Translations under genes and position numbers: made by a program
Shown here: one piece after another, positions 27,463 to 37,280 of the stretch
Numbering within the stretch: the stretch's first letter is position 1
How the letters are laid out: every line of letters starts with the position of its first letter
DNA from: Corynebacterium sp.
Lineage (GTDB): Bacteria; Actinomycetota; Actinomycetes; Mycobacteriales; Mycobacteriaceae
Assembly (NCBI GenBank): GCA_030527885.1
Contig: JAUMZY010000012.1
Coordinates: 1-51,086 of the forward strand
Length of the DNA: 51,086 bases
Direction: 5' to 3'
The notes under the pieces: generated by a model
The model's input: the letters and a program-made list of their open reading frames with translations, nothing else
Database searches by the model: none
Told to the model about the DNA's origin: nothing

Positions 27463-29097
27463 TCAGTGCATTTCAGTTTCCTTCCACCGGTCCATATTCC
27501 ACCCCACCCCAAACAAGTCAGTGTTTTCGGCAACGCCTTGCACCGACCGGTCCAGGATGAAAACCCGCGGCTGCACCGACAGTGGCACGGTGCGGGTGTA
27601 ATCCCAACTCAAGTTTTCCTCCCGGCGTGCTACCTCAATATCAGAAGCAGGGTTGGCCACGTAGGGGAAGCTGAATTGCGGATCCACAGCCTGGAGGACG
27701 GCATCGGCTTTGCCTTCCGTGGTGAAGTCCACCCCGTCGGCGTCCTTGTAGGTTTGGGGGAGGTTTCCCACGGAGACGGCTTCGCCGGAGACGTCTTCAA
27801 CATTGATGCCGGCGGGGGTGCAGGATGCTTTGATGGCGGCCACCATGGCAGCTTTGCGCACGTCCGGGGCGAAGTAGCCGATGCGGATGGTTTTGCCTTC
27901 GAGGCGTTTGGCTGCCTCAATGTCGACGCCTAGGTGTTGGTCGGAGATTTCTTTGAGGTGTTGGGCGATGGTGTCGCCGGGGCGTACGGTGCGAAGTGCC
28001 ACGGGGTCGACTTGCACGCCGGATTCTTTGGCGGAGGCTTGGGCCACTGCGGTTTGGTCGATGCAGGCGGCGAAGGCGTGCCGGTCTGCTTGGTCGCCGA
28101 GGGTGCCGGCGCTGGCGAGGATGAGCTGTTCGCTGAGTACGCCGGGGACGGATTTGACCACATAGGGGTTTTTGTTGTCGTTGCGGTCGATCCAGTTGGT
28201 TTCGTTGACGCTTTCGACTTCGGCGATTTGGAGATTGCCGTCGGTGGCGAGTTTGCGCAGGTCGGTGCCTTTGGGCCAGATGACGAGTTTGTCTAGCACG
28301 GGGGGTTCGCCGTAGTACTTGTCGTTGCGGGCGAGGGTGACTTCGCTGTTTTCGCCGACGGATTGCACGTAGAAGGGCCCGGAGCTGACTTGGAGGGCGG
28401 GGTCGAATTTGCCGAGTTCGAAGCCGGTGTTCCAGATGTCTGCTATGGGTTGCAGGCGGGGGATGTCGCGGTTGTGGAGGGCGGTGTTGAGGTCGGCTAG
28501 GCTCATATTGGCTTTGGCGGCGATGGCGTGGGCGGGCAGGAGGGTGCCGCCGCTGAAGAGGTAGCGCCAGCGGGGCCCGAAGGTGTCTTTGAAGACGACG
28601 GTTGCAGTTTTGGAGCCGGGTTGGCAGTTTACTGTGTCGATTTGTTCCATCAGGGGGTTGTAGGAATCGAACAGGGGTTTAGTTGTGGCGGCGACGTGGG
28701 CGAGGAGGAAGGCGTCGCAGGTGATGGGTTGGCCGTCGGAGTAGACGGCTTTGTCGGTGATTTTGTATTCGACGCGGAGTTGGGCGCCGGGGAGTGCGCG
28801 GGTTTGCACCAGGTCGGTGTTGGGTATGCGTTGCCCTTCTGGCCCGTTGACGTAGGCGCCGGGATAGAGTCGGCCTACTAATTGGTGTGCATTGCTAGAG
28901 GCGCCGATGCTGGTGGCAACGTTGGTGGTGATGAGGTAGTCATCAATTGCGTAACCAAAATAATTGTGGGTTTGGGGTTCGTCGGTAGTGTTGTTGCTGC
29001 AGGCTGCGATGAGGGTGCAGAGTGCGGATATGCCGGCGATAACTGCGGTTTTGATTGTTCGGTTGTGTGATGCGCTGGGTTTGTGCGATGCCATCAT
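27463..29097 (-). CDS. Family 5 extracellular solute-binding lipoprotein (DppA/OppA-like)
   Basis: 544 residues. A signal peptide with lipobox TLIAAC places the lipidated Cys at about 33. The body shows SBP family 5 features: YKITDKAVYSDGQPITCDAF, SGPFYVQSVGENSEVTLARNDKYYGEPP and a C-terminal domain. It would bind peptides or other ligands outside the membrane, but no permease or ATPase lies nearby, so it is an orphan binding protein or has another role. Position between secF and apt matches the mycobacterial lipoprotein at the same locus. No strong RBS; the ATG at 29097 or 29094 is the likely start. Confidence 0.88.
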   Translation of the reverse strand: MMASHKPSASHNRTIKTAVIAGISALCTLIAACSNNTTDEPQTHNYFGYAIDDYLITTNVATSIGASSNAHQLVGRLYPGAYVNGPEGQRIPNTDLVQTRALPGAQLRVEYKITDKAVYSDGQPITCDAFLLAHVAATTKPLFDSYNPLMEQIDTVNCQPGSKTATVVFKDTFGPRWRYLFSGGTLLPAHAIAAKANMSLADLNTALHNRDIPRLQPIADIWNTGFELGKFDPALQVSSGPFYVQSVGENSEVTLARNDKYYGEPPVLDKLVIWPKGTDLRKLATDGNLQIAEVESVNETNWIDRNDNKNPYVVKSVPGVLSEQLILASAGTLGDQADRHAFAACIDQTAVAQASAKESGVQVDPVALRTVRPGDTIAQHLKEISDQHLGVDIEAAKRLEGKTIRIGYFAPDVRKAAMVAAIKASCTPAGINVEDVSGEAVSVGNLPQTYKDADGVDFTTEGKADAVLQAVDPQFSFPYVANPASDIEVARREENLSWDYTRTVPLSVQPRVFILDRSVQGVAENTDLFGVGWNMDRWKETEMH

Positions 29098-29205
29098 ATG
29101 GTTATTATTACTCCCCTGCCACGGTTGTTTTTGGGTTAATGGCTAAATGGTACCCCATCTAATTGTAATCACCCCGTTATGTGGTTGTTACTTTTTCGTT
29201 GCTTT

Positions 29206-29216
29206 GCTTGTCGACG
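29206..29216 (+). repeat. GCTTNTCGACG word, intergenic copy
   Basis: GCTTGTCGACG between the secF terminator and the lipoprotein start, the only intergenic copy not within about 25 bp of a stop codon. Confidence 0.7.
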
Positions 29217-29252
29217 CCCCTGAGCAGCAATCCTTAGGATAACCAATAAATT

Positions 29253-29294
29253 AAGAACCAAGCACCACCGGTTACGACAGGGTGCTTGGTTCTT
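29253..29294 (-). terminator. Terminator after secF
   Basis: 14-bp perfect arms AAGAACCAAGCACC/GGTGCTTGGTTCTT with a 14-nt loop, 15 bp past the secF stop; TTCTTAATTT follows on the minus strand. Confidence 0.85.
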
Positions 29295-29309
29295 CACCAA
29301 TCGGGGGTG

Positions 29310-30440
29310 TTAGTTATTGCGGCCAGGCCGCCAGCTCACCCCACTGGAGTTGGGGTTCTCGATGGCGGAAAGGCGGCTCTCGGAGGCAGCAACAGCTTGC
29401 GCCAGGCGCTTTTCTTCCTCGTCATCAGGGGTTTCCCCAGATTCCAGCTTGGCGCGGTATTTCGCCACCTGCTCGTTGTGTTCCTTGGTTTTCTTGGTGC
29501 GGTTCTTGACGCTCACCAGGAATGGGGTGGCAAGGAAGATCGACGAGACGGTACCCCACACCACACCGATGAGCTGGATGAGTGCCAGGTCCTTCAGAGT
29601 GCCAACACCCATGAGCCACACGGCGATGACCATCAGCGCCAGGATTGGCAGCACGGAAATCACCGTGGTGGAGATCGACCGCATCACGGTTTGGTTGATG
29701 GCCAGGTTGGCGTGTTCCGCATACGTCATGCGTTTGTTGCCTAAATAGCCGGCCGTGTTTTCCCGCACCTTGTCGAACACGATCACCGTGTCGTACAGGG
29801 AGAAGGCCAGCACGGTGAGCAAACCAATGATGGTGGCGGGTGTGACTTCAAACCCCACTAGGGCGTACAAACCCATGATGGTGATGAGGTCCACGAAGAG
29901 CGCCAGGATGGCGGCGATGGCCATGGCGCCTTGCAGCCGCAGCGCAATGTAGCCGAAGGCCACGAGGAGGAACACACCCATGGAAATCAGCATGCGGGTG
30001 GTGATAGTGCTACCCCAGGATTCGCTCACGGTGGAATCACCAATGGCATCCGGGGTTTGCCGTCCCTCACTGTTGACGGTCTTGTAGGCGTCGAAAAGCG
30101 CCTGCCGTGCCGCATCAATCTGTTCCTGCGTCAACCGCTGCGAGTTGATTTCTAGAATCTGGGTGTCGCCGCTACCCACAATCTGCACCTGTTCGGGTTC
30201 GATGCCTGTGGCGTTTTTGAAGGTTTCCTGCACCTGCGAGGTTTCCAGGTTGGCGGCCGGCATGTTCATCTTCGTGCCGCCCTCGAAGTCAATGCCGAGG
30301 TTAAAGCCGCGCACCAGGATGCCTACCACGCATACCACGATGAGCCCGAGGGTGACCCAATACGCCACCCGTCGCTTACCGACGAAGTCAATATTGCCAT
30401 CACCAGTAAAAATCTGTTCAACCGTGCTTGGTGAAGACAT
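29310..30440 (-). CDS. secF: Protein translocase subunit SecF
   Basis: 376 residues with six expected membrane helices. The first is followed by GIDFEGGTKMNM, the SecD/F signature. Transmembrane motifs FSLYDTVIVFDKVREN and NQTVMRSISTTVISV are typical SecF. A charged C-terminal tail follows. SecDF uses the proton gradient to complete Sec export. GAGGAGAAG precedes the ATG, two bases after the secD stop, so the two are co-translated. A GCTTNTCGACG word lies inside (30089-30099), coding for L-F-D. Confidence 0.95.
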   Translation of the reverse strand: MSSPSTVEQIFTGDGNIDFVGKRRVAYWVTLGLIVVCVVGILVRGFNLGIDFEGGTKMNMPAANLETSQVQETFKNATGIEPEQVQIVGSGDTQILEINSQRLTQEQIDAARQALFDAYKTVNSEGRQTPDAIGDSTVSESWGSTITTRMLISMGVFLLVAFGYIALRLQGAMAIAAILALFVDLITIMGLYALVGFEVTPATIIGLLTVLAFSLYDTVIVFDKVRENTAGYLGNKRMTYAEHANLAINQTVMRSISTTVISVLPILALMVIAVWLMGVGTLKDLALIQLIGVVWGTVSSIFLATPFLVSVKNRTKKTKEHNEQVAKYRAKLESGETPDDEEEKRLAQAVAASESRLSAIENPNSSGVSWRPGRNN

Positions 30441-30442
30441 AA

Positions 30443-32422
30443 TTACTTCTCCTCTTTCGTTGCATCAGCGGTTGGTGGTTCTTGCTCACCGTCATCATCG
30501 TCATCGTCGGGGTCAGCAAGTGCTACTGAAATCTTAGCAAGACGATGCTCCACCTCTTCGAAGCTTTCTGTCGATGATTTCGCCGCATCATCCTTTGCCA
30601 CGGCCGGACCATTCTCCGGCGGCGCAGCGCCCTTCTCCTTCACCAGTTTGAACACTTTACCCAACCCATTCAATGCAGGCTTTGCCGCCCACCGTTTACG
30701 GGAAGCCAGAATAACCAGCGGTGCCGTGAGCAGGTAAGTAACCAGCAAGTCGAATACTGTTGTGAGGCCAAGTGTAAAGGCGAAACCTTTCACCTCACCA
30801 ACAGCCAAGAAGTACACCACGACAGACGCAATCAGCGTGACGAAGTTACCCGTGAGAATGGTTTGCTTAGCGCGATTCCACGCATGCGGCACCGCCGACC
30901 GGAACGTACGGCCATGCCGAATCTCATCCTTGATGCGCTCGTACAGCACCACGAAGGAGTCCGCCGTGGCACCAATACCAATGATCAAACCAGCGATGCC
31001 GGCCAAGTCGAGGGAGTAACCAATCTGGCGTCCCAACAGTACCAACGCACCATAAACCAGCACTTCCGCCAGCACCAGGGCCACCAACGAAATCAGGCCA
31101 AACACCCGGTAGAAGAACAAGGAGAACAAAGCCACCAGGCCAAAGCCCACCACGCCAGCAATCAAACCAGCCTTCAAGGAAGCCACACCCAACGACGCCG
31201 GCACCGTGATCGCGGTACCGCCCGATTCACCATTCTCACCAGCGAAACTCAACGGCAGCGCACCATAACGCAAGTTATTAGCAAACTCCGTGGCTTGCTT
31301 CTGCGTGAAATTACCAGTGATGGACGTAGCCTGCCCCACACCCGTTGCCTGCCGGATCTGCGGGGCCGAAATGATCTTCGAGTCCAACGTGATAGCAACC
31401 TGCTGCTGCAGGTACTCCTGCGTCAACTTCGACCAGGTTTCCGAACCCTTATCCCCATCACCAGCTTTGAACGCAAAGCTGATTTCCATTTCGCCGGTTT
31501 GGGAATTCGGGCCACCCGTAATCGGCCGACCGGAATCAATCTCGTTACCCGTCAACCGCTTACCGTTGACCAGATCCGTCTCCCCCACCAACAGGGGTAC
31601 CTCTCCCAGGATCAACACCTGACCAGTATCAGAATCACAAGCCACCAGCGGCTTCTTAGGATCATCAGAACCCTGCAACGCATCCGGCGCATTATCACAC
31701 ACCATCAACGTCGAAGCCGCAATTTGCTTGCTGGCATCATCAGACTGCCGATCATCCTTGAGCACCTTCAACTGCTCATTCCGCTGCTTCGTCGCCGCAA
31801 TGGAATCAGCTGCCTCTTTCGGCTCCTTCACAGTGAGCTTCAACTCAGGAACCTTAATTTCCTGCGTGACCTTCCCCTGCTGCGCAGACTCCTCTTGCTT
31901 CTTCTTCTGATCCTCAAAAGTCTGCCGCACCTGATCAAACTTCTGCTGCACAGCGGCCGCCGGCATGGCACCAGTTTCCACCCACCGGTTACCCATCGCC
32001 TCCAGGGCCTTGATCACAGTGTCATCATCAACCGCAGCATTGGGTTGAATCACCGGACGGAACAATAACTGTGATGTTTGTCCCACAGCCCGCGCCTGGG
32101 ATGTATCTTCACCAGGCACCGTGATCACCAATGAATCACCATCAGCCACCACATTGGCGCCAGACACACCCATACCATTCACACGATTTTCCAGGATGAG
32201 CTTGGCCTGTTGTAGCTGCTCCTGGGTGGGCTGAGCACCTTGCGGCACCAACGTGATACGAGTACCCCCCTGGAGGTCAATGCCCAACCGTGGGGTGGCA
32301 CTGCGATCGCCCGTTAAGAAAATGAAGGCATAAATAACAATGATGAGCAGCCCAAACACCGCAATTGCCCGTTTAGGCCACGTCTCCCATTGTGATCCGC
32401 CGCTTCGTTGTTTCGAAGCCAA
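30443..32422 (-). CDS. secD: Protein translocase subunit SecD
   Basis: About 659 residues. One N-terminal helix (RAIAVFGLLIIVIYAFIFL) is followed by LGIDLQGGTRITL, a long periplasm-facing P1 region with a Gln/Lys-rich coiled segment, then five helices with GIGATADSFVVLYERIKDE. An acidic C-terminal tail is present. The TTG at 32422 has AAGGAG seven bases upstream and gives an N-terminus of about 15 residues before the helix. A GTG at 32458 with a looser GGGAGGG is the alternative. It pairs with SecF and, upstream, YajC. Confidence 0.94.
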   Translation of the reverse strand: MASKQRSGGSQWETWPKRAIAVFGLLIIVIYAFIFLTGDRSATPRLGIDLQGGTRITLVPQGAQPTQEQLQQAKLILENRVNGMGVSGANVVADGDSLVITVPGEDTSQARAVGQTSQLLFRPVIQPNAAVDDDTVIKALEAMGNRWVETGAMPAAAVQQKFDQVRQTFEDQKKKQEESAQQGKVTQEIKVPELKLTVKEPKEAADSIAATKQRNEQLKVLKDDRQSDDASKQIAASTLMVCDNAPDALQGSDDPKKPLVACDSDTGQVLILGEVPLLVGETDLVNGKRLTGNEIDSGRPITGGPNSQTGEMEISFAFKAGDGDKGSETWSKLTQEYLQQQVAITLDSKIISAPQIRQATGVGQATSITGNFTQKQATEFANNLRYGALPLSFAGENGESGGTAITVPASLGVASLKAGLIAGVVGFGLVALFSLFFYRVFGLISLVALVLAEVLVYGALVLLGRQIGYSLDLAGIAGLIIGIGATADSFVVLYERIKDEIRHGRTFRSAVPHAWNRAKQTILTGNFVTLIASVVVYFLAVGEVKGFAFTLGLTTVFDLLVTYLLTAPLVILASRKRWAAKPALNGLGKVFKLVKEKGAAPPENGPAVAKDDAAKSSTESFEEVEHRLAKISVALADPDDDDDDGEQEPPTADATKEEK

Positions 32423-32777
32423 TGAACTATCTCCTTGAATTATGTGTTTGCTGGCCACCTAACGCTGACCCTCCCCCACCAATACCCCTGAATAACAGCA
32501 GAAGCATTATGGCTATATGGACATGCCGGGTTCCGGCCCATCCACACAGAACGAAGAAATCAACTGTGCCCTAATGAGTGTTACCAGGCAAACATAGCTA
32601 CAACCAGGGGTTTTCACCTCATTGCCTTAGTAACACCTGTGCCTTAAGAAAACCTCAACGCACACACAACGAAATATGCTACGGCATACGGTGTGCGAAA
32701 AGCGATAAGTGCATCACCAACTGCACCCGGTTGCGGCAGAAAATCATCCACCACCCCCACGGCAGCCAGGCAATATT
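32423..32777 (-). other. Structured yajC-secD intergenic region
   Basis: About 350 bp without a gene. It holds an imperfect stem at 32578-32636: GTGTTAC then AGGCA pair with TGCCT then GTAACAC, 12 bp in two blocks around a loop that itself can pair (GGGG/CCCC region). On the minus strand this lies in the secD leader. No T-run follows. Function unknown. Confidence 0.5.
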
Positions 32778-33176
32778 TTACGACGCCCCAGCCTCATCAA
32801 CAGCCTCATCAGCCGGCTTCACGGCCGCAGGCTTAGGCTTCTCCACACTTGCCGGCTTTTCCGCATCCACCAACTCTTCTGCACCATCCGCCGGCTCCGC
32901 CGCCGCAGCAGCCTCCGGCGTCACCTTCTGCACCACCGCAAACTTCTCCCACGTGGAAATCACACCCGGGGACGTCTCCAACTCCACAGTGGATTCAGAA
33001 ATAGAATGCACAGTCGCATGTAACCCAGCAGTGGTGATCACCTTGTCACCAATCACCAAGTTGTCCTGTAGCTGCCGAATTTCATTCATACGGCGGTTTT
33101 GCTTACGCTGAATGATCAAACTCGGAATCATCACAACAGCAAGAACCAGTATAAATAAAATGATTGAGTAATCCAT
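32778..33176 (-). CDS. yajC: Preprotein translocase subunit YajC
   Basis: About 132 residues. One membrane helix (ILFILVLAVVMIPSLII) is followed by QRKQNRRMNEIRQLQDNLVIGDKVITTAGLHATV, the YajC core, and an Ala/Glu/Pro-rich tail. It is an accessory subunit associated with SecDF. The ATG at 33176 gives MDYSIILF; the frame opens at a TTG three codons earlier. Order ruvB-yajC-secD is the actinobacterial norm. Confidence 0.92.
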   Translation of the reverse strand: MDYSIILFILVLAVVMIPSLIIQRKQNRRMNEIRQLQDNLVIGDKVITTAGLHATVHSISESTVELETSPGVISTWEKFAVVQKVTPEAAAAAEPADGAEELVDAEKPASVEKPKPAAVKPADEAVDEAGAS

Positions 33177-33241
33177 ACTGCACAACTATTCCAGAAATCT
33201 GGGCATAATGCTTAGTCGAACCACCAAGCACCCACGTCAGC

Positions 33242-34327
33242 TCAGGTCACCGGCATCCCCACAACCCCCTCCGGCGGCTCCAAACCCAAGTGATACCACG
33301 CCGCCGCAGTAGCCACCCGACCCCGACCCGTACGGCTAATCATGCCCGCCCGCACCAAATACGGCTCACACACCTCCTCAACCGTCGAAGCCTCCTCCCC
33401 CACAGCAATCGCCAACGTAGACACCCCCACCGGGCCACCATTATGCCCCCGAATCAGCGCATTCAACACCGCCCGGTCCAACCGATCCAACCCCATCTCA
33501 TCCACATCAAACACCACCAACGCACTCCGAGTAGCCGCCAAATCAATACGACCATCCCCATGCACCTCGGCATAATCACGAACCCGACGCAACAACCGGT
33601 TAGCAATCCGCGGTGTCCCCCGCGACCGCGATGCAATTTCCACCGCCGCATCCGGATCAATCGTCACCCCCATGATGTTGGCCGCCCTAGTTACCACCTT
33701 GGTTAAATCCGCGGTTTCATAAAATTCCATTTGGGCAGTGAACCCGAACCGGTCCCGCAGCGGGCCCGTCAGCATGCCGGACCGGGTAGTGGCCCCCACC
33801 AGGGTGAATGGCGCTAATTCCAGGGGGATGGAGGTGGCGCCGGGGCCTTTGCCCACGATGACGTCGATGCGGAAGTCTTCCATGGCCATGTACAGCATTT
33901 CTTCGGCGGGGCGGGCCATGCGGTGGATTTCGTCGATGAAAAGGACATCCCCTTCCATCAAGTTGGAGAGCATGGCTGCGAGGTCGCCGGCGCGTTCCAG
34001 GGCGGGCCCGGATGTCATGCGCAGGCTGGTGCCCATTTCGTAGGCGATGATCATGGCCATGGTGGTTTTGCCGAGGCCGGGCGGGCCGGAAAGCAGCACG
34101 TGGTCGGGAGTGACGTTGCGGTTTTTGGCGCCGGTGAGCACGAGGTCGAGTTGTTCGCGGACTTTGGGTTGGCCGATGAATTCGCTAAGCGTGCGGGGGC
34201 GCAGGGTGGTTTCGATGTCGGTTTCTGCCGCGAGTGCGTGTGGATTAATGGCAGCGTTGCTGTCGCGCCCGCCGCCGGTGGGTGGGGGTTCGGGTACGTT
34301 GAATTCGGTTTTTTCCACGTTTGCCAT
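33242..34327 (-). CDS. ruvB: Holliday junction branch migration ATPase RuvB
   Basis: About 361 residues. [18 protein letters not shown] precedes Walker [13 protein letters not shown]. Walker B is LFIDEIHRM, sensor 1 is [10 protein letters not shown], and [19 protein letters not shown] precedes the DNA-binding winged helix. RuvB hexamers drive branch migration with RuvA. The ATG at 34327 has GGAG seven to eight bases upstream and is preferred over the GTG at 34342. Codon third positions switch from mostly C (5') to mostly G/T (3') near 33690. Confidence 0.95.
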   Translation of the reverse strand: MANVEKTEFNVPEPPPTGGGRDSNAAINPHALAAETDIETTLRPRTLSEFIGQPKVREQLDLVLTGAKNRNVTPDHVLLSGPPGLGKTTMAMIIAYEMGTSLRMTSGPALERAGDLAAMLSNLMEGDVLFIDEIHRMARPAEEMLYMAMEDFRIDVIVGKGPGATSIPLELAPFTLVGATTRSGMLTGPLRDRFGFTAQMEFYETADLTKVVTRAANIMGVTIDPDAAVEIASRSRGTPRIANRLLRRVRDYAEVHGDGRIDLAATRSALVVFDVDEMGLDRLDRAVLNALIRGHNGGPVGVSTLAIAVGEEASTVEEVCEPYLVRAGMISRTGRGRVATAAAWYHLGLEPPEGVVGMPVT

Positions 34328-34396
34328 GTATGTGTGCTCCACTTGTTGTTGGGGTCCCGGTGTTAATCAACTATTAGCATGCGGCCCGGACATGAT

Positions 34397-35008
34397 TTAT
34401 TTTTGCCCCAGGGCGCTCAGGGTGGCGCGTAGCGCTGCGGCGGTGGTGAGCGTGGGGTCGTCGACAAGCACGGTGTGTAGGACGGGTTCGGCGACTTTTT
34501 CGCTGAAGCCTAACCCCACCAACGCCGCTAGTACTTGTTCTGCTACGTCGGTGGTGCCGGTGGGTGCGGTCGTGGGGGTGCTGGTTGTGTCGGGAATGCT
34601 GACGTCGTAGCTCTTGACCTTGTCTTTGAGGTCGACCACCATTCTTTCGGCCATGCGTTTGCCCACGCCGGGGATTTTTTGCAGTGCTTTGGCGTCGCTG
34701 TGAGTGATGGCGTGGGCGAGTTCGCTGGTGGAGTAGACGGATTGGGCGGCGAGCGCGAGTTTGGGTCCGAGGCCGGATACGGTTTGTAGGATGCTGAACA
34801 TTTCGCGGGATTGGGTGTCCAGGAAGCCGTAGAGGGTTTGGGATTCTTCCCGCACAATCATGGTAATCAGCACGAATGCTTCTTCCCCGCGGGTGAATTT
34901 GCCAAGGGTGGCGGGGGTGGCGAGCACTTGGTAGCCCACGCCGCCGCATTCCACTACCGCGTGGTGCAGGGTGATATCAATGATGGTTCCGCGCAGGGAT
35001 ACGATCAT
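34397..35008 (-). CDS. ruvA: Holliday junction DNA helicase subunit RuvA
   Basis: 203 residues. The N-terminal OB fold (MIVSLRGTIIDI...VVECGGVGYQV) is followed by two helix-hairpin-helix motifs (SGLGPKLALA, IPGVGKRMAERMVVDLKDK), a Thr/Pro linker and the C-terminal RuvB-binding domain III. It holds four-way junctions for RuvB. AAGGAG precedes the ATG. A GCTTNTCGACG word lies at 34459-34469 (L-V-D). Confidence 0.95.
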   Translation of the reverse strand: MIVSLRGTIIDITLHHAVVECGGVGYQVLATPATLGKFTRGEEAFVLITMIVREESQTLYGFLDTQSREMFSILQTVSGLGPKLALAAQSVYSTSELAHAITHSDAKALQKIPGVGKRMAERMVVDLKDKVKSYDVSIPDTTSTPTTAPTGTTDVAEQVLAALVGLGFSEKVAEPVLHTVLVDDPTLTTAAALRATLSALGQK

Positions 35009-35038
35009 GCGTTGTTGTCTCCTTGTGTGAGTGCTTGA

Positions 35039-35049
35039 GCTTATCGACG
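35039..35049 (+). repeat. GCTTNTCGACG word at the ruvC stop codon
   Basis: GCTTATCGACG on the plus strand; the last codons and TAA stop of ruvC (35041-35043, minus strand) lie inside it. Confidence 0.65.
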
Positions 35050-35721
35050 CCAGGCGCCGCGGGTGGCCATGCGGTCCTTTTGTTGTAACTGTGCGCGCAG
35101 CTCAGCGGGGGTAGCGGGCTGCTTCGACGCCGCTTGTTGGGTTTGCTTCGCATGTCCAAGCACACCATTAAGGTGGCGGGCGTGCGCTTGCGCCAGGGCT
35201 TGCGCTTCACGGTTTTTAATGAGCAGTGGGGCACGCCAACAGTGGCAGACCGCGAGGGCCAAAGCGTCGGCGGCGTCGGCGGGTTTGGGCGCTTCGCTGA
35301 GCCCCAGGATACGGGTGATCATGGCGGTCATTTGTTTTTTATCGGCGCGGCCGTTGCCACTGATGGCTTTTTTCACTTCGCTGGGCGTGTAAAGATACAC
35401 GTCAATGTCACGTTGGGCGGCGGCGAGCATGAGGACGCCAACGCCGTGGGCGGTGTTCATGACGGTGGACACATTACCGCGTTCAAAAATTCGTTCGATT
35501 GCGACGACGTCGGGTTTGTAGCGGTCCAGCCAGTCGTTCACGGCCTCGCTGAGTTCCAGAAGGCGGTGGGCAATGTCGGCGTCGGCGGGTGTGCGGACCA
35601 CCCCCACGGCGACGGGGATGACGGCGCGGCCGCGGCGGGCTTGGACGACGGAAAGGCCGCAGCGAGTAAGTCCGGGGTCGATTCCCATGACGCGCATGCC
35701 TTCAATTGAGACTCCTGACAT
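35041..35721 (-). CDS. ruvC: Crossover junction endodeoxyribonuclease RuvC
   Basis: About 226 residues. The four acidic active-site residues are visible in [17 protein letters not shown] and [12 protein letters not shown]. It cuts Holliday junctions brought by RuvAB. The frame is open to 35772, but the ATG at 35721 has GGGGAG seven bases upstream. The C-terminal tail, rich in Gln, Ala and Lys beyond residue 180, is longer than in E. coli, as is common in Actinobacteria. Confidence 0.95.
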   Translation of the reverse strand: MSGVSIEGMRVMGIDPGLTRCGLSVVQARRGRAVIPVAVGVVRTPADADIAHRLLELSEAVNDWLDRYKPDVVAIERIFERGNVSTVMNTAHGVGVLMLAAAQRDIDVYLYTPSEVKKAISGNGRADKKQMTAMITRILGLSEAPKPADAADALALAVCHCWRAPLLIKNREAQALAQAHARHLNGVLGHAKQTQQAASKQPATPAELRAQLQQKDRMATRGAWRR

Positions 35722-35808
35722 GGTGTTACTCCCCCTGGTTATGTTGTGCGCGCGGCATGCTGAAACTTTCATTATGGCTGGTTAATACCACCCGAAATTA
35801 GCATATTA

Positions 35809-36639
35809 TTGCGGCAGTCGGGGGCAACCATGGTGGTTGTGTCTGCCCGGTCCCGTGACATTTGCACAGTTTATGGAAATAATTATGAGTATGCATCTAT
35901 TAACACGGTGGAACACTGCTTATGTACGTGCTGGGTTATAGGTTTAATATCGTGCTGTGCACTGGGATTATCGGGGTGCGTGTTGATCACCCCCGCCCTC
36001 TTGCTTGGTGATGAGCTAACACCAACGAGCACACTTTCTGAAACATCTAGGAGATTTGCACCATCAGAGTGGCCGACGAGTACCCCAAGTTCGAAAAAGA
36101 CCCCGACCTCTAAGGCCCCCACAGGGGTGCTGGGCGAATCCGAATCCATGACGCTGGGTGATGCGTTCAAAGCTGGTGAAACTACCTTTGACGCCAGCGA
36201 CCCGAACTTCCGGTTGTATAACGTGTGCAAAGTGATCACCACAGAGCAATGGGAGATCATTGGGTTAACACCAGTTGAAGATAAGCCCTACACGGAAAAG
36301 ACTGGCGGTGTGCTCTGCCTCTTCAACACCATAGATCAATCCCCGGGCGGGCTCGTGGGTGTAGCCATGTCCAAGCATTTATTGAAAGAAGAACAACTGG
36401 ACGAAAGCAGCAATTCTGATGCAAGTTTGCCGAAGCCGGACGGATCAGCATTCTTCAAATATGACGACCCAGATGCGGAGCATGTTTGCCATATAGGCAT
36501 AGAAACTTTGGGCGGTAGCTTGAGTTTCATCGCCTACCCTGAAACCGGCAAGCGAAAGGATGGCTGCAGATTAGCATCCTCCCTCTTGCAAACATTCTTA
36601 GATCAACCCGTGGAAGTCACTAAAATCGAGCAACCATGA
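35809..36639 (+). CDS. Lipoprotein of a tandem paralogous set, member 1 (DUF3558-like); start uncertain
   Basis: The frame is 276 codons. The mature part begins after a lipobox, LGLSGC. The body shares with members 2 and 3: FKAGETTFDASDPNFRLYNVCKVITTEQW, a GL.P..E stretch, C.F, PKPDGSAFF, and a late C-x-I segment. The pattern (NVC, W, GL, C.F) resembles DUF3558-type actinobacterial lipoproteins. The residues before the lipobox lack the expected basic start. A likelier N-terminus (ATG 35885, MSMHLLTRWN) lies in another frame and stops just before the hydrophobic core, so a frameshift or a GTG start at 35908 is possible. It overlaps member 2 by ATGA. Function unknown. Confidence 0.6.
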   Translation: MRQSGATMVVVSARSRDICTVYGNNYEYASINTVEHCLCTCWVIGLISCCALGLSGCVLITPALLLGDELTPTSTLSETSRRFAPSEWPTSTPSSKKTPTSKAPTGVLGESESMTLGDAFKAGETTFDASDPNFRLYNVCKVITTEQWEIIGLTPVEDKPYTEKTGGVLCLFNTIDQSPGGLVGVAMSKHLLKEEQLDESSNSDASLPKPDGSAFFKYDDPDAEHVCHIGIETLGGSLSFIAYPETGKRKDGCRLASSLLQTFLDQPVEVTKIEQP

Positions 36640-37273
36640 TTCTTCACCAACGAACTACTATTGCCGTCATCTTGTTGTGCTGCGCCCTCGGGGTGTCTGG
36701 CTGCGCATTAATGATGCCGCTGAGTCTTCTTGATTCCGCAAGCGATTCCGGAACCACCGGCACGGATGCAACAGAAACCAAAGCACCCACCAGCCTGGCG
36801 CTGGGTTCAGTCATTGAGGCGGGCACCGCAACGTTTAATCCTGATTCCCCCGATTTCCGGCTGTTTAACATTTGTACGAAATTGACCACGCAGCAGTGGG
36901 AGGCGGCAGGCTTACGGCCGATGCCAGAGTAAAAACTGAGATAGAAGAAAACCAGGTTACCTGCTTTTTCGAACCCGTAGCTAAAGACACTGTGCAGAAC
37001 ATGGTCATGGTCCTCATGCCTGATATTCCGCAGAAAAATCAGCCCCAAGATGAAAGCAGCAATTAAGATTTTGGGTTGCCGAAACCAACAGGGTCGTCAT
37101 TTTTCCTCACGAGCAATCCTGACCCAGGCTACTGCCGCATCAGCATTGACACCAAGGTGGGAAATTTAAGCTACTGGATGAATCCCAAAAACAGCACCAA
37201 GAAAGAAACCTGCACGGCAGTAGCCACGCACTTGCAGGATATGTTGAATCTGCCCATCTCAAAGGAGGAATAA
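36636..37273 (+). pseudogene. Lipoprotein of the tandem set, member 2 (frameshift plus in-frame stop)
   Basis: It starts with a good lipoprotein signal (MILHQRTTIAV...LGVSGC, Cys23) and continues to FRLFNICTKLTTQQWEAAGLRPM. The frame then ends at 36932. The homologous continuation (EIEENQVTCFFEPV) lies in another frame, and that frame meets a TAA at 37064-37066 exactly where member 1 has a Ser codon (SSNSD). After the stop the similarity resumes in the same frame (LPKPTGSSFF...CTAVATHLQDML) to 37273. So one indel near 36920-36935 and one nonsense change disrupt it. Sequencing error could explain one lesion but hardly both. Confidence 0.75.
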
Positions 37274-37280
37274 CCACGAG

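Noticed and set aside
30863-32068. 401-codon plus-strand ORF opposite secD
   Set aside because: Arg/His/Gln-rich antisense shadow; SecD is certain.
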